DNA from: Pseudodesulfovibrio sp.
GTDB lineage: Bacteria > Desulfobacterota > Desulfovibrionia > Desulfovibrionales > Desulfovibrionaceae
Reading direction: 5' to 3'
Assembly: GCA_022712815.1 (NCBI GenBank)
Contig: JAFLJW010000234.1
Location: 1-15,834, forward strand
Length of the DNA stretch: 15,834 nt
Shown here in pieces: positions 8,608 to 15,449 of this stretch. Position numbers and translations under genes: made by a program. The notes under the pieces were generated by a model. The model had not been told where the DNA came from, did not search any database, and saw only the letters and a list, made by a program, of their open reading frames with translations. The number at the start of each line of letters is the position of its first letter. The first letter of the stretch is position 1.

Positions 8608-8636
8608 TCGACTCTCTGAACTTTAGACGATACAAC
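8608..8636 (+). promoter_or_regulatory. Weak candidate promoter for the aminomutase operon
   Basis: TCGACT (8608-8613) and TACAAC (8631-8636) are 17 bases apart, each matching four of six consensus positions, about 54 bases before the aminomutase start. An alternative pair is TTGAAA (8599-8604) with TTTAGA (8622-8627). Neither is strong, so the promoter may rely on an activator or an alternative sigma factor. Confidence 0.2.
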
Positions 8637-8689
8637 CCTGACCAGATTCCACATTTTATACCCCATGCAGGCTGGAAGAAAGGTGTGTT

Positions 8690-9829
8690 ATGAAAAATGA
8701 AACAATGGACTGGACACAGCTCAACTGGAAAGCGGAGCTGACCAACAACGTTGTAAATATTGATCAACTAAAAGAGTATGCCGACTTCAGTGCTGAGGAA
8801 GAAAAAGAACTCAGAGAAGTCACAAAAGTGCATCCCATTAATATTCCAAGGTATTATCTGAATCTCATAGAGAAAAACGACCCCAATGACCCCATAAGGA
8901 GAATGTGTTTTCCGAATGCAGATGAACTCGTGGTTGCCGGGGATATGGGAGAAACAACACAAGATCCATACGGAGACGACAAGCACGACAAAGGGAATGG
9001 GGTATTGCATAAATATGACTATACCGCTCTTGTCGTGGCAACTGAATACTGTGCGATGTATTGTCGCCACTGTTTCCGCAGGCGGGTGGTTGGACGACCA
9101 AATGATCAGACACTGCGAAAATTCGCAGGGGCCACAAAGTACATTTCAAATCACCCGGAAATTACGAATGTGATCATATCCGGCGGCGACCCCATGATGT
9201 TGCCCACTTCTGTCTTGAGACAGATGCTCATGCCACTTGCAGAAATCGAACATCTGGACTTCGTAAGGATCGGGACAAGAACTCCAGCCACTTACCCAAT
9301 CCGCCTCTTTGATGACGAATTGATTGATCTCCTGCAAGAGTTCAATGAAAAAAAAGCACTCTACATACCGACTCACTTCAACCACACGAATGAAGTCACC
9401 CCCACGGCGGCAGAGGGAGTCAAGCGGCTAAGAAATATTGGGATCACTGTTAATAATCAGGCCGTCCTGCTGCGAGGCGTCAACGATACTGCAAAAGACA
9501 TCAAATCCCTTATGAGCAGCCTGTTACGCATTGGAGTCAACCCCTACTATCTCTACCAATGCATGCCTGTCTCCCGGGTAAGGCATCACTTTCAGGTCCC
9601 TCTTAAACAAGGAATAGAACTCGTTGACAAGGCCAAACAAGACCTCGACGGCTACGGAAAGCGTTTCAAATTCATCATCGGTCACGATATCGGAAAGCTT
9701 GAAATTTGTGGCATGATTGACAATAAGATAGTTCTCAAGCAACTACACGCCAGATCAGGGTATAGCGAAACGGCATCACGACTCATTGTACAGGAAATAG
9801 ATGATAACGCCGGATGGGTTACACTGTGA
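8690..9829 (+). CDS. KamA-family radical-SAM, PLP-dependent amino acid 2,3-aminomutase
   Basis: Cytoplasmic enzyme of the lysine 2,3-aminomutase family, which moves an alpha-amino group to the beta carbon using SAM, a 4Fe-4S cluster and PLP. Seen: CAMYCRHCF with Cys121, Cys125 and Cys128 (the CxxxCxxC cluster ligands), SGGDP at 164-168, VNNQAVLLRGVND at 254-266 and a candidate PLP lysine, Lys336, in HDIGKLE. At 379 residues it is shorter than clostridial KamA (about 416) and longer than EpmB (about 340). Where clostridial KamA has two lysine-binding aspartates (in QCD and VDAPGG), this protein has Met292 (QCM) and a shortened GHDIG stretch, so lysine is an unlikely substrate. GAAAGG lies upstream of the ATG. 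It heads the genes divergent from the NRPS, which suggests it supplies a beta-amino acid monomer. The EF-P modifying role of EpmB is less likely because no epmA or efp is nearby. Confidence 0.9.
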   Translation: MKNETMDWTQLNWKAELTNNVVNIDQLKEYADFSAEEEKELREVTKVHPINIPRYYLNLIEKNDPNDPIRRMCFPNADELVVAGDMGETTQDPYGDDKHDKGNGVLHKYDYTALVVATEYCAMYCRHCFRRRVVGRPNDQTLRKFAGATKYISNHPEITNVIISGGDPMMLPTSVLRQMLMPLAEIEHLDFVRIGTRTPATYPIRLFDDELIDLLQEFNEKKALYIPTHFNHTNEVTPTAAEGVKRLRNIGITVNNQAVLLRGVNDTAKDIKSLMSSLLRIGVNPYYLYQCMPVSRVRHHFQVPLKQGIELVDKAKQDLDGYGKRFKFIIGHDIGKLEICGMIDNKIVLKQLHARSGYSETASRLIVQEIDDNAGWVTL

Positions 9830-9887
9830 TTGACCGCATGCGCGTTGGATAACAAATGAATATAGCAACCTTCATGAGCCGGGACAC

Positions 9888-10700
9888 ATGACCAATACAT
9901 ATCAGCAAGCTAAAGCTCAGATGGGAGGGGACACCTCTCCGCACGACACCTTTGAGCGCGGCGATCATCTCACACCAGCTACAACAACTCCGACAGGCAC
10001 AACTCTTTTTTGCATCCCCCATGCAGGAGGGAGCGCGACCTATTACACTCAGTTTAAAAACCATTTTTCAGACAACGTCACCTTTCGCCCACTGGAAATG
10101 GCAGGAAGAGGCCGTCGCAGCCGGGAACCGCTCAGCACCAGCATGGAGGCAATAAGCAACGACCTCTTTGCGCAAATCACGCCTGTCGCCCTCACGTCCC
10201 CCTACGCCCTTTTCGGACATAGCATGGGGGGCTTACTGGCTCTTCTGTGTACGATCCAGGCACGGGAAATCAATATACCGCTGCCCAAGGCTCTCTTTAT
10301 CTCTGCGTGTGCAACGCCTGACAACTTTCTGCTGCAATACCCGCCCCAGCTCTCGTCACTCCCTCCGGAAGAGCTGTGGCAACACATCATGGAACTCGGC
10401 GGCCTCCCCCAATGTGTCGCTGCGTCCAAAGAGTTATGCCAATACCTTGAGCCTATTTTATATGCAGATTTCACAGCCCTTGACACATGGCGTCCGGTTT
10501 CCGTCACTCCCCTGCCTGTGCCCATCACCGTGTTCCTGGGAAGCCAGGATACTATACCGGAACACAAGGCCCGTGAGTGGGAACAACTGACAACCCGGGA
10601 CTTCTCCATCCATTCCTTTAAAGGCAACCATTTCTACCTGCAAGACAACTGGGCAGAACTGGCAGCGCATATTACACGAACGCTCTCCCCAGCCACCTGA
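9888..10700 (+). CDS. Type II thioesterase (editing thioesterase of the NRPS)
   Basis: Alpha/beta hydrolase, 270 residues, that removes wrong or stalled acyl groups from carrier domains. Seen: LFCIPHAGGSA at 40-50 (the oxyanion-loop motif of this family), GHSMGG at 110-115 with nucleophile Ser112, Asp221 in GSQD, and His248 in GNHFY, making a complete triad. The spacing resembles surfactin SrfD-type enzymes. There is an N-terminal extension of roughly 35 residues before the first conserved motif, so a later start is possible. The ribosome site at 9888 is weak, and a Met at residue 12 is the alternative. The gene lies 58 bases after the aminomutase and one base before the phosphopantetheinyl transferase gene, so it is probably co-transcribed with both. 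Confidence 0.93.
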   Translation: MTNTYQQAKAQMGGDTSPHDTFERGDHLTPATTTPTGTTLFCIPHAGGSATYYTQFKNHFSDNVTFRPLEMAGRGRRSREPLSTSMEAISNDLFAQITPVALTSPYALFGHSMGGLLALLCTIQAREINIPLPKALFISACATPDNFLLQYPPQLSSLPPEELWQHIMELGGLPQCVAASKELCQYLEPILYADFTALDTWRPVSVTPLPVPITVFLGSQDTIPEHKAREWEQLTTRDFSIHSFKGNHFYLQDNWAELAAHITRTLSPAT

Positions 10701-10701
10701 C

Positions 10702-11418
10702 ATGACACAACCGCATGCGTTTTCCTCGCACACCTTCCCGGCGGTGAGTGAGACAAAGATCACCTGCATCGGGGTACAACTCACCGAGGATACCGTTGCG
10801 TGGAGTCGCGTCACACTGCCCTTTGTCACCGAAAAAGAACATGCCCACGCACAACAATTTGTACATCCCATGGATTCCGTTCGCCATCTGGTCGGCAGAG
10901 CACTGGTACGACGCACTCTGAGAGCCTCAATGCAAACGCCTGTGTCTACTGATTTTCTCTACACACCATGGGGAAAACCGTACTGGCCACATGAAGGAAT
11001 CGACTTTTCCATCACTCATTCCGGTGACATGGTCTGGGCCGCTTTCTGCAAAAAAGGCACTGTGGGTATTGATGTCGAAGAGATACGCATAACACCGGAT
11101 ATTCCCGAGCTTGCAACATTGTTTCACCCACAGGAATGCGCGAAAATACAAGAGCAGTCCCCGACAGAACAGGCCACAACATTTTACCGTTGCTGGGTAC
11201 GCAAGGAAGCCGTTCTCAAGGCATGTGGAAAAGGATTGTCCAAAGAACTTAATAGCTTTTGTGTCCACACGGACGCCCGTGAAACACGGTGGCTTAAATC
11301 CATAGACACCCCTCCCGCAGAAGCATGGTCTACTTACGATATCCCTGTGCAGGGCAACTATCTTTGCAGTGTTGCATCCACCGCATCCGTAAGCGCGACG
11401 ACAATCATACACCTATAA
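10702..11418 (+). CDS. Sfp-type 4'-phosphopantetheinyl transferase
   Basis: Transfers phosphopantetheine from CoA to the conserved Ser of carrier domains, here presumably Ser968, Ser1438 and Ser2424 of the divergent NRPS. Length 238 residues, usual for the Sfp/EntD group. Seen: FSITHSGD at 102-109, VGIDVEEI at 121-128 with metal ligands Asp124 and Glu126, and FYRCWVRKEAVLKACGKGL starting at 161, with Trp165, Lys168 and Glu169. All core residues are present, so it should be active. It starts one base after the thioesterase stop with no clear Shine-Dalgarno sequence, which suggests translational coupling. Whether it also serves fatty acid or other synthases cannot be told. Confidence 0.95.
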   Translation: MTQPHAFSSHTFPAVSETKITCIGVQLTEDTVAWSRVTLPFVTEKEHAHAQQFVHPMDSVRHLVGRALVRRTLRASMQTPVSTDFLYTPWGKPYWPHEGIDFSITHSGDMVWAAFCKKGTVGIDVEEIRITPDIPELATLFHPQECAKIQEQSPTEQATTFYRCWVRKEAVLKACGKGLSKELNSFCVHTDARETRWLKSIDTPPAEAWSTYDIPVQGNYLCSVASTASVSATTIIHL

Positions 11419-11506
11419 TTATCCTTGCGCTCGTTTTATGCATCATGGTAGTCATTACGAGTTGTATTATAAAGCACTTGAGTTTTTTTCCATAGGACCT
11501 TCCCCC

Positions 11507-12598
11507 ATGCTCAACAAGAGACTTTCATATTATTCGCGTATGCAACTAATTCTTTTGTGCATGTTTCTTTTCATACCCACGGTTACGCAAGCGCAAACAA
11601 GCCTCACCCAAAAATCAACCCTGAAGACCATAGCCTATCTGGAAAGTAGCACATATTGGGAATACACACGCATCTATTTGGAAACTCTGGCAAAACTTAA
11701 AGAACTCGGTCTCCAGGACCAGCTTTCTTTTCCTGCAGACCTCTACATCAGCCAGGACAAAAAAGCCTCCAAAGAAGACCTCAGAAAAGAAGCCGCGGCA
11801 CTGATGGCCAACCCCAGGGTTGACCTTATCCTCAGCATGGGCACGGCCGCTACCAGTGCGCTATTGCTTGAAAACAATAACACAACTCCCATCATTGCTT
11901 TTGCCGTGAGCGACCCGATCGGAATGGGATTTATTGATCAGGAAACAGGTAAAGCCGCCCCCAATCTCACTATTCATTACATAAAAAACCAGTGGAACAT
12001 CCTGTTTCGCACCCTCAGTTCCGCCCTTTCTGTAAAAAAACTAGGCATAATGTACAATGATACCCAGGAAGGACGAACCTACTCAAATGTCACCGCGGCA
12101 AGAGAGGTCGGGCGAGAGCAAGGATTTACCCTTATAGAATATCCCTACATTGACGCAGAAGAAAGCACTGAATCATGTACACGAGGTATTGATGCCCTCA
12201 TCAAGGCAGGGATAGATACATTCTATGTTCCCTCACTCAACGGTTTTGATTGGGACAACAAAGATCCACGACCTCTTATCAAAAAACTCCACTCGCATGG
12301 CGTAAAGACATTTGCCCAAGAGGGAAGTCTTCAGGTAAAGCATGGAATACTTATGGGACTCGCTCTTACCAATACCCAAAGCCTCGCAAGATTCTATGCA
12401 TATAAGATTGGAGAAAAACTACAGCTTTTGCCTCCAAAAAATTTAACGAATGACACCATTAAAACGCCGACATTCACCATAAACCTTGTTGCGGCAAAAA
12501 CTCTCAACCTGGATTTTCCGCTCAGCTTGCTGGTTGCAACCGATGAAATTTTCGACGACACCCTTCCTGAAGTAAAACCAATAATAACCGATTATTAA
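11507..12598 (+). CDS. Periplasmic substrate-binding protein of the ABC_sub_bind (TrpX-like) family
   Basis: A 363-residue exported protein. The signal peptide has a basic start, a hydrophobic core at about 12-25 and a likely cleavage after Ala29 (VTQA). Family features: ILSMGTAATSAL at 108-119, IIAFAVSDPIGMGF at 129-142 and, near the C-terminus, NLVAAKTLNLDFPLSLL, all typical of PF04392 binding proteins for tryptophan or related ligands. I chose the ATG at 11507 because AGGACC precedes it and the signal peptide follows at once; an in-frame ATG at 11438 would put 23 unrelated residues in front. No permease or ATPase partner is adjacent, so it looks like an orphan binding or sensing protein. 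Its link to peptide synthesis is unproven; a role with an aromatic ligand would match the A1 code but is speculative. Confidence 0.85.
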   Translation: MLNKRLSYYSRMQLILLCMFLFIPTVTQAQTSLTQKSTLKTIAYLESSTYWEYTRIYLETLAKLKELGLQDQLSFPADLYISQDKKASKEDLRKEAAALMANPRVDLILSMGTAATSALLLENNNTTPIIAFAVSDPIGMGFIDQETGKAAPNLTIHYIKNQWNILFRTLSSALSVKKLGIMYNDTQEGRTYSNVTAAREVGREQGFTLIEYPYIDAEESTESCTRGIDALIKAGIDTFYVPSLNGFDWDNKDPRPLIKKLHSHGVKTFAQEGSLQVKHGILMGLALTNTQSLARFYAYKIGEKLQLLPPKNLTNDTIKTPTFTINLVAAKTLNLDFPLSLLVATDEIFDDTLPEVKPIITDY

Positions 12599-12631
12599 AA
12601 TTAATTTTTAACCAGAGAAGAGGGAGACATC

Positions 12632-13204
12632 ATGCCAAAAAAGACGAACTCTGACACTGAAAAGAAAAAGAAAATCGAAACCCCTGAAGAAACAAAACAG
12701 GAGGCACCAAGCACCTGCGAAATGGATGCAATCATTCGCAACCACACCTACGCAGCCATTGGTATTGGTTTCATCCCAATTCCTCTCGTAGACCTTGCTG
12801 CCCTCACGGCCCTGCAACTCAAGATGATCAGCAGCATAGCTAAGGCCTATGGTGTAGAATTCAAAAAAGAACGTACAAAATCAATCATTTCTGCACTTTG
12901 CGGCGGAACTCTGACAGTCGTCTCAGTGCCCATGCTATCCTCACTCTTCAAAGCCATTCCTATTGTCGGCCAAACCGTGGGTGCTGCAACTGTCAGCATA
13001 TCAGGTGCTGCTTCCACGTATGCCCTTGGCTATGTATTTGATAAACATTTCAAAGAAGGCGGAACCCTGTTGAATGTATCCGTCGACAACATAAAAGAAG
13101 GCTTTACCGACTATTATCAAAAAGGGGAAAAAGCTATCAAAGCACGGCTCTCCAAGTCAAAAGACACGGAAGAAAAAGCAGAAAAAGACGCTACCCCAGC
13201 GTAA
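12632..13204 (+). CDS. DUF697-like membrane-associated protein
   Basis: A 190-residue protein with a very charged Lys/Glu-rich N-terminus (1-30) and C-terminus (165-190) around a hydrophobic middle. The stretch IPIPLVDLAALTALQLKMI at 48-66 and the following Tyr-Gly-Val (73-75) and Cys-Gly-Gly (90-92) segments resemble DUF697 proteins, which are often found with membrane GTPases. Hydrophobic segments at about 38-60 and 88-135 (VGQTVGAATVSISGAASTYALG lies within the second) suggest membrane insertion or hairpins. GAGGGAG precedes the ATG. It is 33 bases after the binding-protein gene and before a strong hairpin. No enzymatic motif is seen; function unknown. Confidence 0.7.
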   Translation: MPKKTNSDTEKKKKIETPEETKQEAPSTCEMDAIIRNHTYAAIGIGFIPIPLVDLAALTALQLKMISSIAKAYGVEFKKERTKSIISALCGGTLTVVSVPMLSSLFKAIPIVGQTVGAATVSISGAASTYALGYVFDKHFKEGGTLLNVSVDNIKEGFTDYYQKGEKAIKARLSKSKDTEEKAEKDATPA

Positions 13205-13221
13205 AGATTTACATAAAAGCA

Positions 13222-13252
13222 TGTTGGGAACGGGCAATGTCCGTTCCCAACA
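13222..13252 (+). terminator. Perfect 12-bp hairpin between the DUF697-like and exporter genes
   Basis: Bases 13222-13233 pair without mismatch with 13241-13252; a G-U and a C-G pair could extend the stem to 14, leaving a three-base loop. It lies 18 bases after the DUF697 stop. The following bases are only mildly T-rich and hold no clear run of T, so it may be a weak or Rho-assisted terminator, an mRNA-stabilising 3' hairpin, or an attenuator in front of the exporter operon. Confidence 0.6.
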
Positions 13253-13306
13253 CCTACTAGTTGGTTCGTTTCTACTCAAATATCCAGCAAAGGAATTACG
13301 CGGTTT

Positions 13307-14980
13307 ATGCTCTCACTGTTCCAGTCTCATTTCTTCAAGCTATTGCAAGAGCAAGCAGGCGAGCAAACCACAAAAATTACTGCGGCTTGTATCGCGTCAG
13401 GGGTTTTGCAAGGCCTCGCTGTTTTCACCGTACTGCAAGGCCTTGAGCAACTCTCTGGCGATGGCATCCGTTTTCATACGTTTCTTGCCTTTCTGATCTG
13501 CCTCGGTGGATTTTACTTCCTCTTTCGATACATTACAGGGGAAGCAGCCCTTATTGCCCTTCAGGGAATTATGAAATGGCGAATGCGTATTGCAACAAAA
13601 TTACGCGCCGTGTCATTGGAAAAGTACGAACAATTTGACATGACTCGTATCCAAGCAGCCTTGCTGGATGGTCGTGAAATGGTTGTGGAAGCGGCGCGTA
13701 TGCTCGCAGCTTCAGTCGCAAATTCCATTATGATCGTTGTGGCTGTTACAAAAATGTTTTCCGTATCTGTAAGCGGCTCCATTGGAGTCATTACCTGTAT
13801 GACCTTGGGGCTCCTGTTTTTTCTCCGCCTGGCCAAAAGTGTCTATGCGCTCATGAGGCCTGCCATGCACGCCGACACACAATTTTCTGCAAGCCTGCGA
13901 GATTTGCAAGGAGGCCTCCAACAATTAAAGCAACACAAGCCAAAAACCACTGATCTTTTTCAAAAGCAAATAATAGCGGCCCTTGATTCCGCTTCTTATG
14001 CTCGCGCTGCCACAGAACGACGTCACGCCTTGGGTATTTCCTTTTTCGCAATGTTCAACCTGCTGATCCTAGGACTTATCCTCTTTCTCATGCCACGCCT
14101 CTTGGACGTGACGACTAGCGAGACTTCACAACTCCTGGTACTCTGCATGTTCAGTCTTAGCCCACTCATGAGCATTGTTGCCTTTGTGCCGCTATTTGCA
14201 AAGGTAGAAATGAGCTTGCAGGAATTGCATCAGGTGGAAGAGTCCATTGATGCCGCCATTGAACCCTTTGAAGAAAAAGGAGTCACCACACAATGGCAAT
14301 ACGAGGATCCAAAAGTTCCTGAATTTACCTCCTTGCAAATGGAGAACATCCGCTTTGCGTATCACGCCGCTGACGGCACCTCCCCCTTTGGCATTGCCAT
14401 TGATTCCTTTCACATAAAGAAGGGAGAGCTTCTCTTTATTCGTGGCGGCAACGGTTCAGGCAAGTCGACCTTCATGAAAGTGCTTTCCGGACTCTACCTG
14501 CCTCAATCAGGCATCATACACCTCAATGATACACTCCTAGCAGACATCGACACTGAAACGTATCGCAATATGTTTACCATTTTGCCCACTGAGTATCATC
14601 TTTTCCCTCGCCCGCTGGGACTTGATGTCTCTCAAAAGAAACTAGAGAAAATGTTGCAAACCATGCGTATTGATACAAAAATCCGTCTACAGGCTGATGG
14701 AACCTTCTCAACCCTCGATCTATCTGCAGGGCAACGCAAACGGCTCGCCCTTGCCTGCGCCTTGCTTGAGGAACGTGATGTCTACATCCTGGACGAGGTT
14801 GCTGCAGACTTTGACCCTGTTTTTCGGAAATTTTTCTACGAAGAACTCTTGCCGGGCATGACTGAGAAAGGGGCGACGATTGTCGCTATTTCTCATGATG
14901 ACAGATATTTCCATGTCGCTGACAGGGTCCTCTCCATGCACGAAGGGGTCATGCTCGCCGAGCCTGGAGAAACTCCTTGA
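13307..14980 (+). CDS. Cyclic peptide export ABC transporter (SyrD/PvdE family)
   Basis: Inner-membrane ABC exporter half-transporter, 557 residues, with a membrane domain followed by an ATPase domain. Membrane segments are visible at about 24-45, 56-75, 132-150, 157-175, 244-263 and 276-298. ATPase motifs: Walker A GGNGSGKST with Lys386, signature LSAGQ at 472-476, Walker B VYILDE with Asp496 and Glu497, and H-loop His530. The stretches LDEVAADFDPVFRKFFYEEL and AISHDDRYFHVADR match the SyrD/PvdE cyclic-peptide and siderophore-precursor exporter family very closely. The Q-loop glutamine is not where expected, which is common in this family as I recall. AAGGAA lies upstream of the ATG. Its place near the NRPS suggests it exports the peptide, but the hairpin before it and the tight coupling to two membrane-linked genes allow a separate role. 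Confidence 0.93.
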   Translation: MLSLFQSHFFKLLQEQAGEQTTKITAACIASGVLQGLAVFTVLQGLEQLSGDGIRFHTFLAFLICLGGFYFLFRYITGEAALIALQGIMKWRMRIATKLRAVSLEKYEQFDMTRIQAALLDGREMVVEAARMLAASVANSIMIVVAVTKMFSVSVSGSIGVITCMTLGLLFFLRLAKSVYALMRPAMHADTQFSASLRDLQGGLQQLKQHKPKTTDLFQKQIIAALDSASYARAATERRHALGISFFAMFNLLILGLILFLMPRLLDVTTSETSQLLVLCMFSLSPLMSIVAFVPLFAKVEMSLQELHQVEESIDAAIEPFEEKGVTTQWQYEDPKVPEFTSLQMENIRFAYHAADGTSPFGIAIDSFHIKKGELLFIRGGNGSGKSTFMKVLSGLYLPQSGIIHLNDTLLADIDTETYRNMFTILPTEYHLFPRPLGLDVSQKKLEKMLQTMRIDTKIRLQADGTFSTLDLSAGQRKRLALACALLEERDVYILDEVAADFDPVFRKFFYEELLPGMTEKGATIVAISHDDRYFHVADRVLSMHEGVMLAEPGETP

Positions 14981-15444
14981 AATACTTTCTCTTCACCATA
15001 TGCATACTGTGCATCACAATTCCACAGGATGTTTCTGCACGAAAGCTAAAACCAATTTCCAATATAGATTTTGTTCGCGAGCTATACGTAAAGGTCAACA
15101 AGACCCCTCCCGCCCTTGTCAGCAAAAAAAAACACGAAGAAATTATACGAAGGCGACTTAAATGCTATGAAACTACATTTCAATATTCTGAACGAATTGA
15201 AAAGTGCAACCTCCAGTATAACAATGAAATTGTAAATCAGGCACGCAAGGCAATCATATCAAGCCCCCAAATTGGACTTTTTGTAAGGAATTTAGTTATG
15301 TGTCCTATCATGTATAATTTGTGCTCAGGAAAAACGAATAACAACAGAGAACGCTGCATACAGTTTGAACGCCAATGCATCGACTATACTCTTGACAAGT
15401 ATTGGCGCGATGAACCGCACCGTATTATCCTCAACAAAAAATAA
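14977..15444 (+). CDS. Small secreted six-cysteine protein, function unknown
   Basis: A 155-residue product starting at a TTG (14977) that overlaps the exporter stop codon, with GGAGA eight bases upstream; the overlap implies translational coupling. Residues 1-21 form a clear signal peptide with a hydrophobic core and a VSA cleavage site. The mature part is basic and holds six cysteines (63, 77, 109, 116, 127, 134), an even number that could form three disulfides in the periplasm. Two sampled 60-base rows are 30-32 percent GC, against 47 percent in a sampled exporter row. I recognise no family. It may be a periplasmic partner of the exporter or of the next protein. Confidence 0.75.
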   Translation: MKYFLFTICILCITIPQDVSARKLKPISNIDFVRELYVKVNKTPPALVSKKKHEEIIRRRLKCYETTFQYSERIEKCNLQYNNEIVNQARKAIISSPQIGLFVRNLVMCPIMYNLCSGKTNNNRERCIQFERQCIDYTLDKYWRDEPHRIILNKK

Positions 15445-15449
15445 CACCA

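Noticed and set aside
8690..9829. EpmB (EF-P lysylation enzyme) as the identity of the aminomutase
   Set aside because: The protein is longer than EpmB, lacks the EpmB-like C-terminal loop as I remember it, and has NRPS helpers rather than epmA or efp beside it.
9856..9891. Eleven-codon open frame whose stop overlaps the thioesterase ATG
   Set aside because: It could be a coupling leader, but it has no clear ribosome site and is short enough to arise by chance.
10202..10916. Minus-strand open frames of about 140-150 residues over the thioesterase and PPTase genes
   Set aside because: They overlap two plus-strand genes with full catalytic motifs; no motif or start site supports the reverse frames.
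11419..11506. Possible promoter or terminator between the PPTase and the binding-protein gene (TATTAT/TATAAA at 11465-11473, run of seven T further on)
   Set aside because: No acceptable -35 at the right distance and no good stem before the T-run, so I do not call either.
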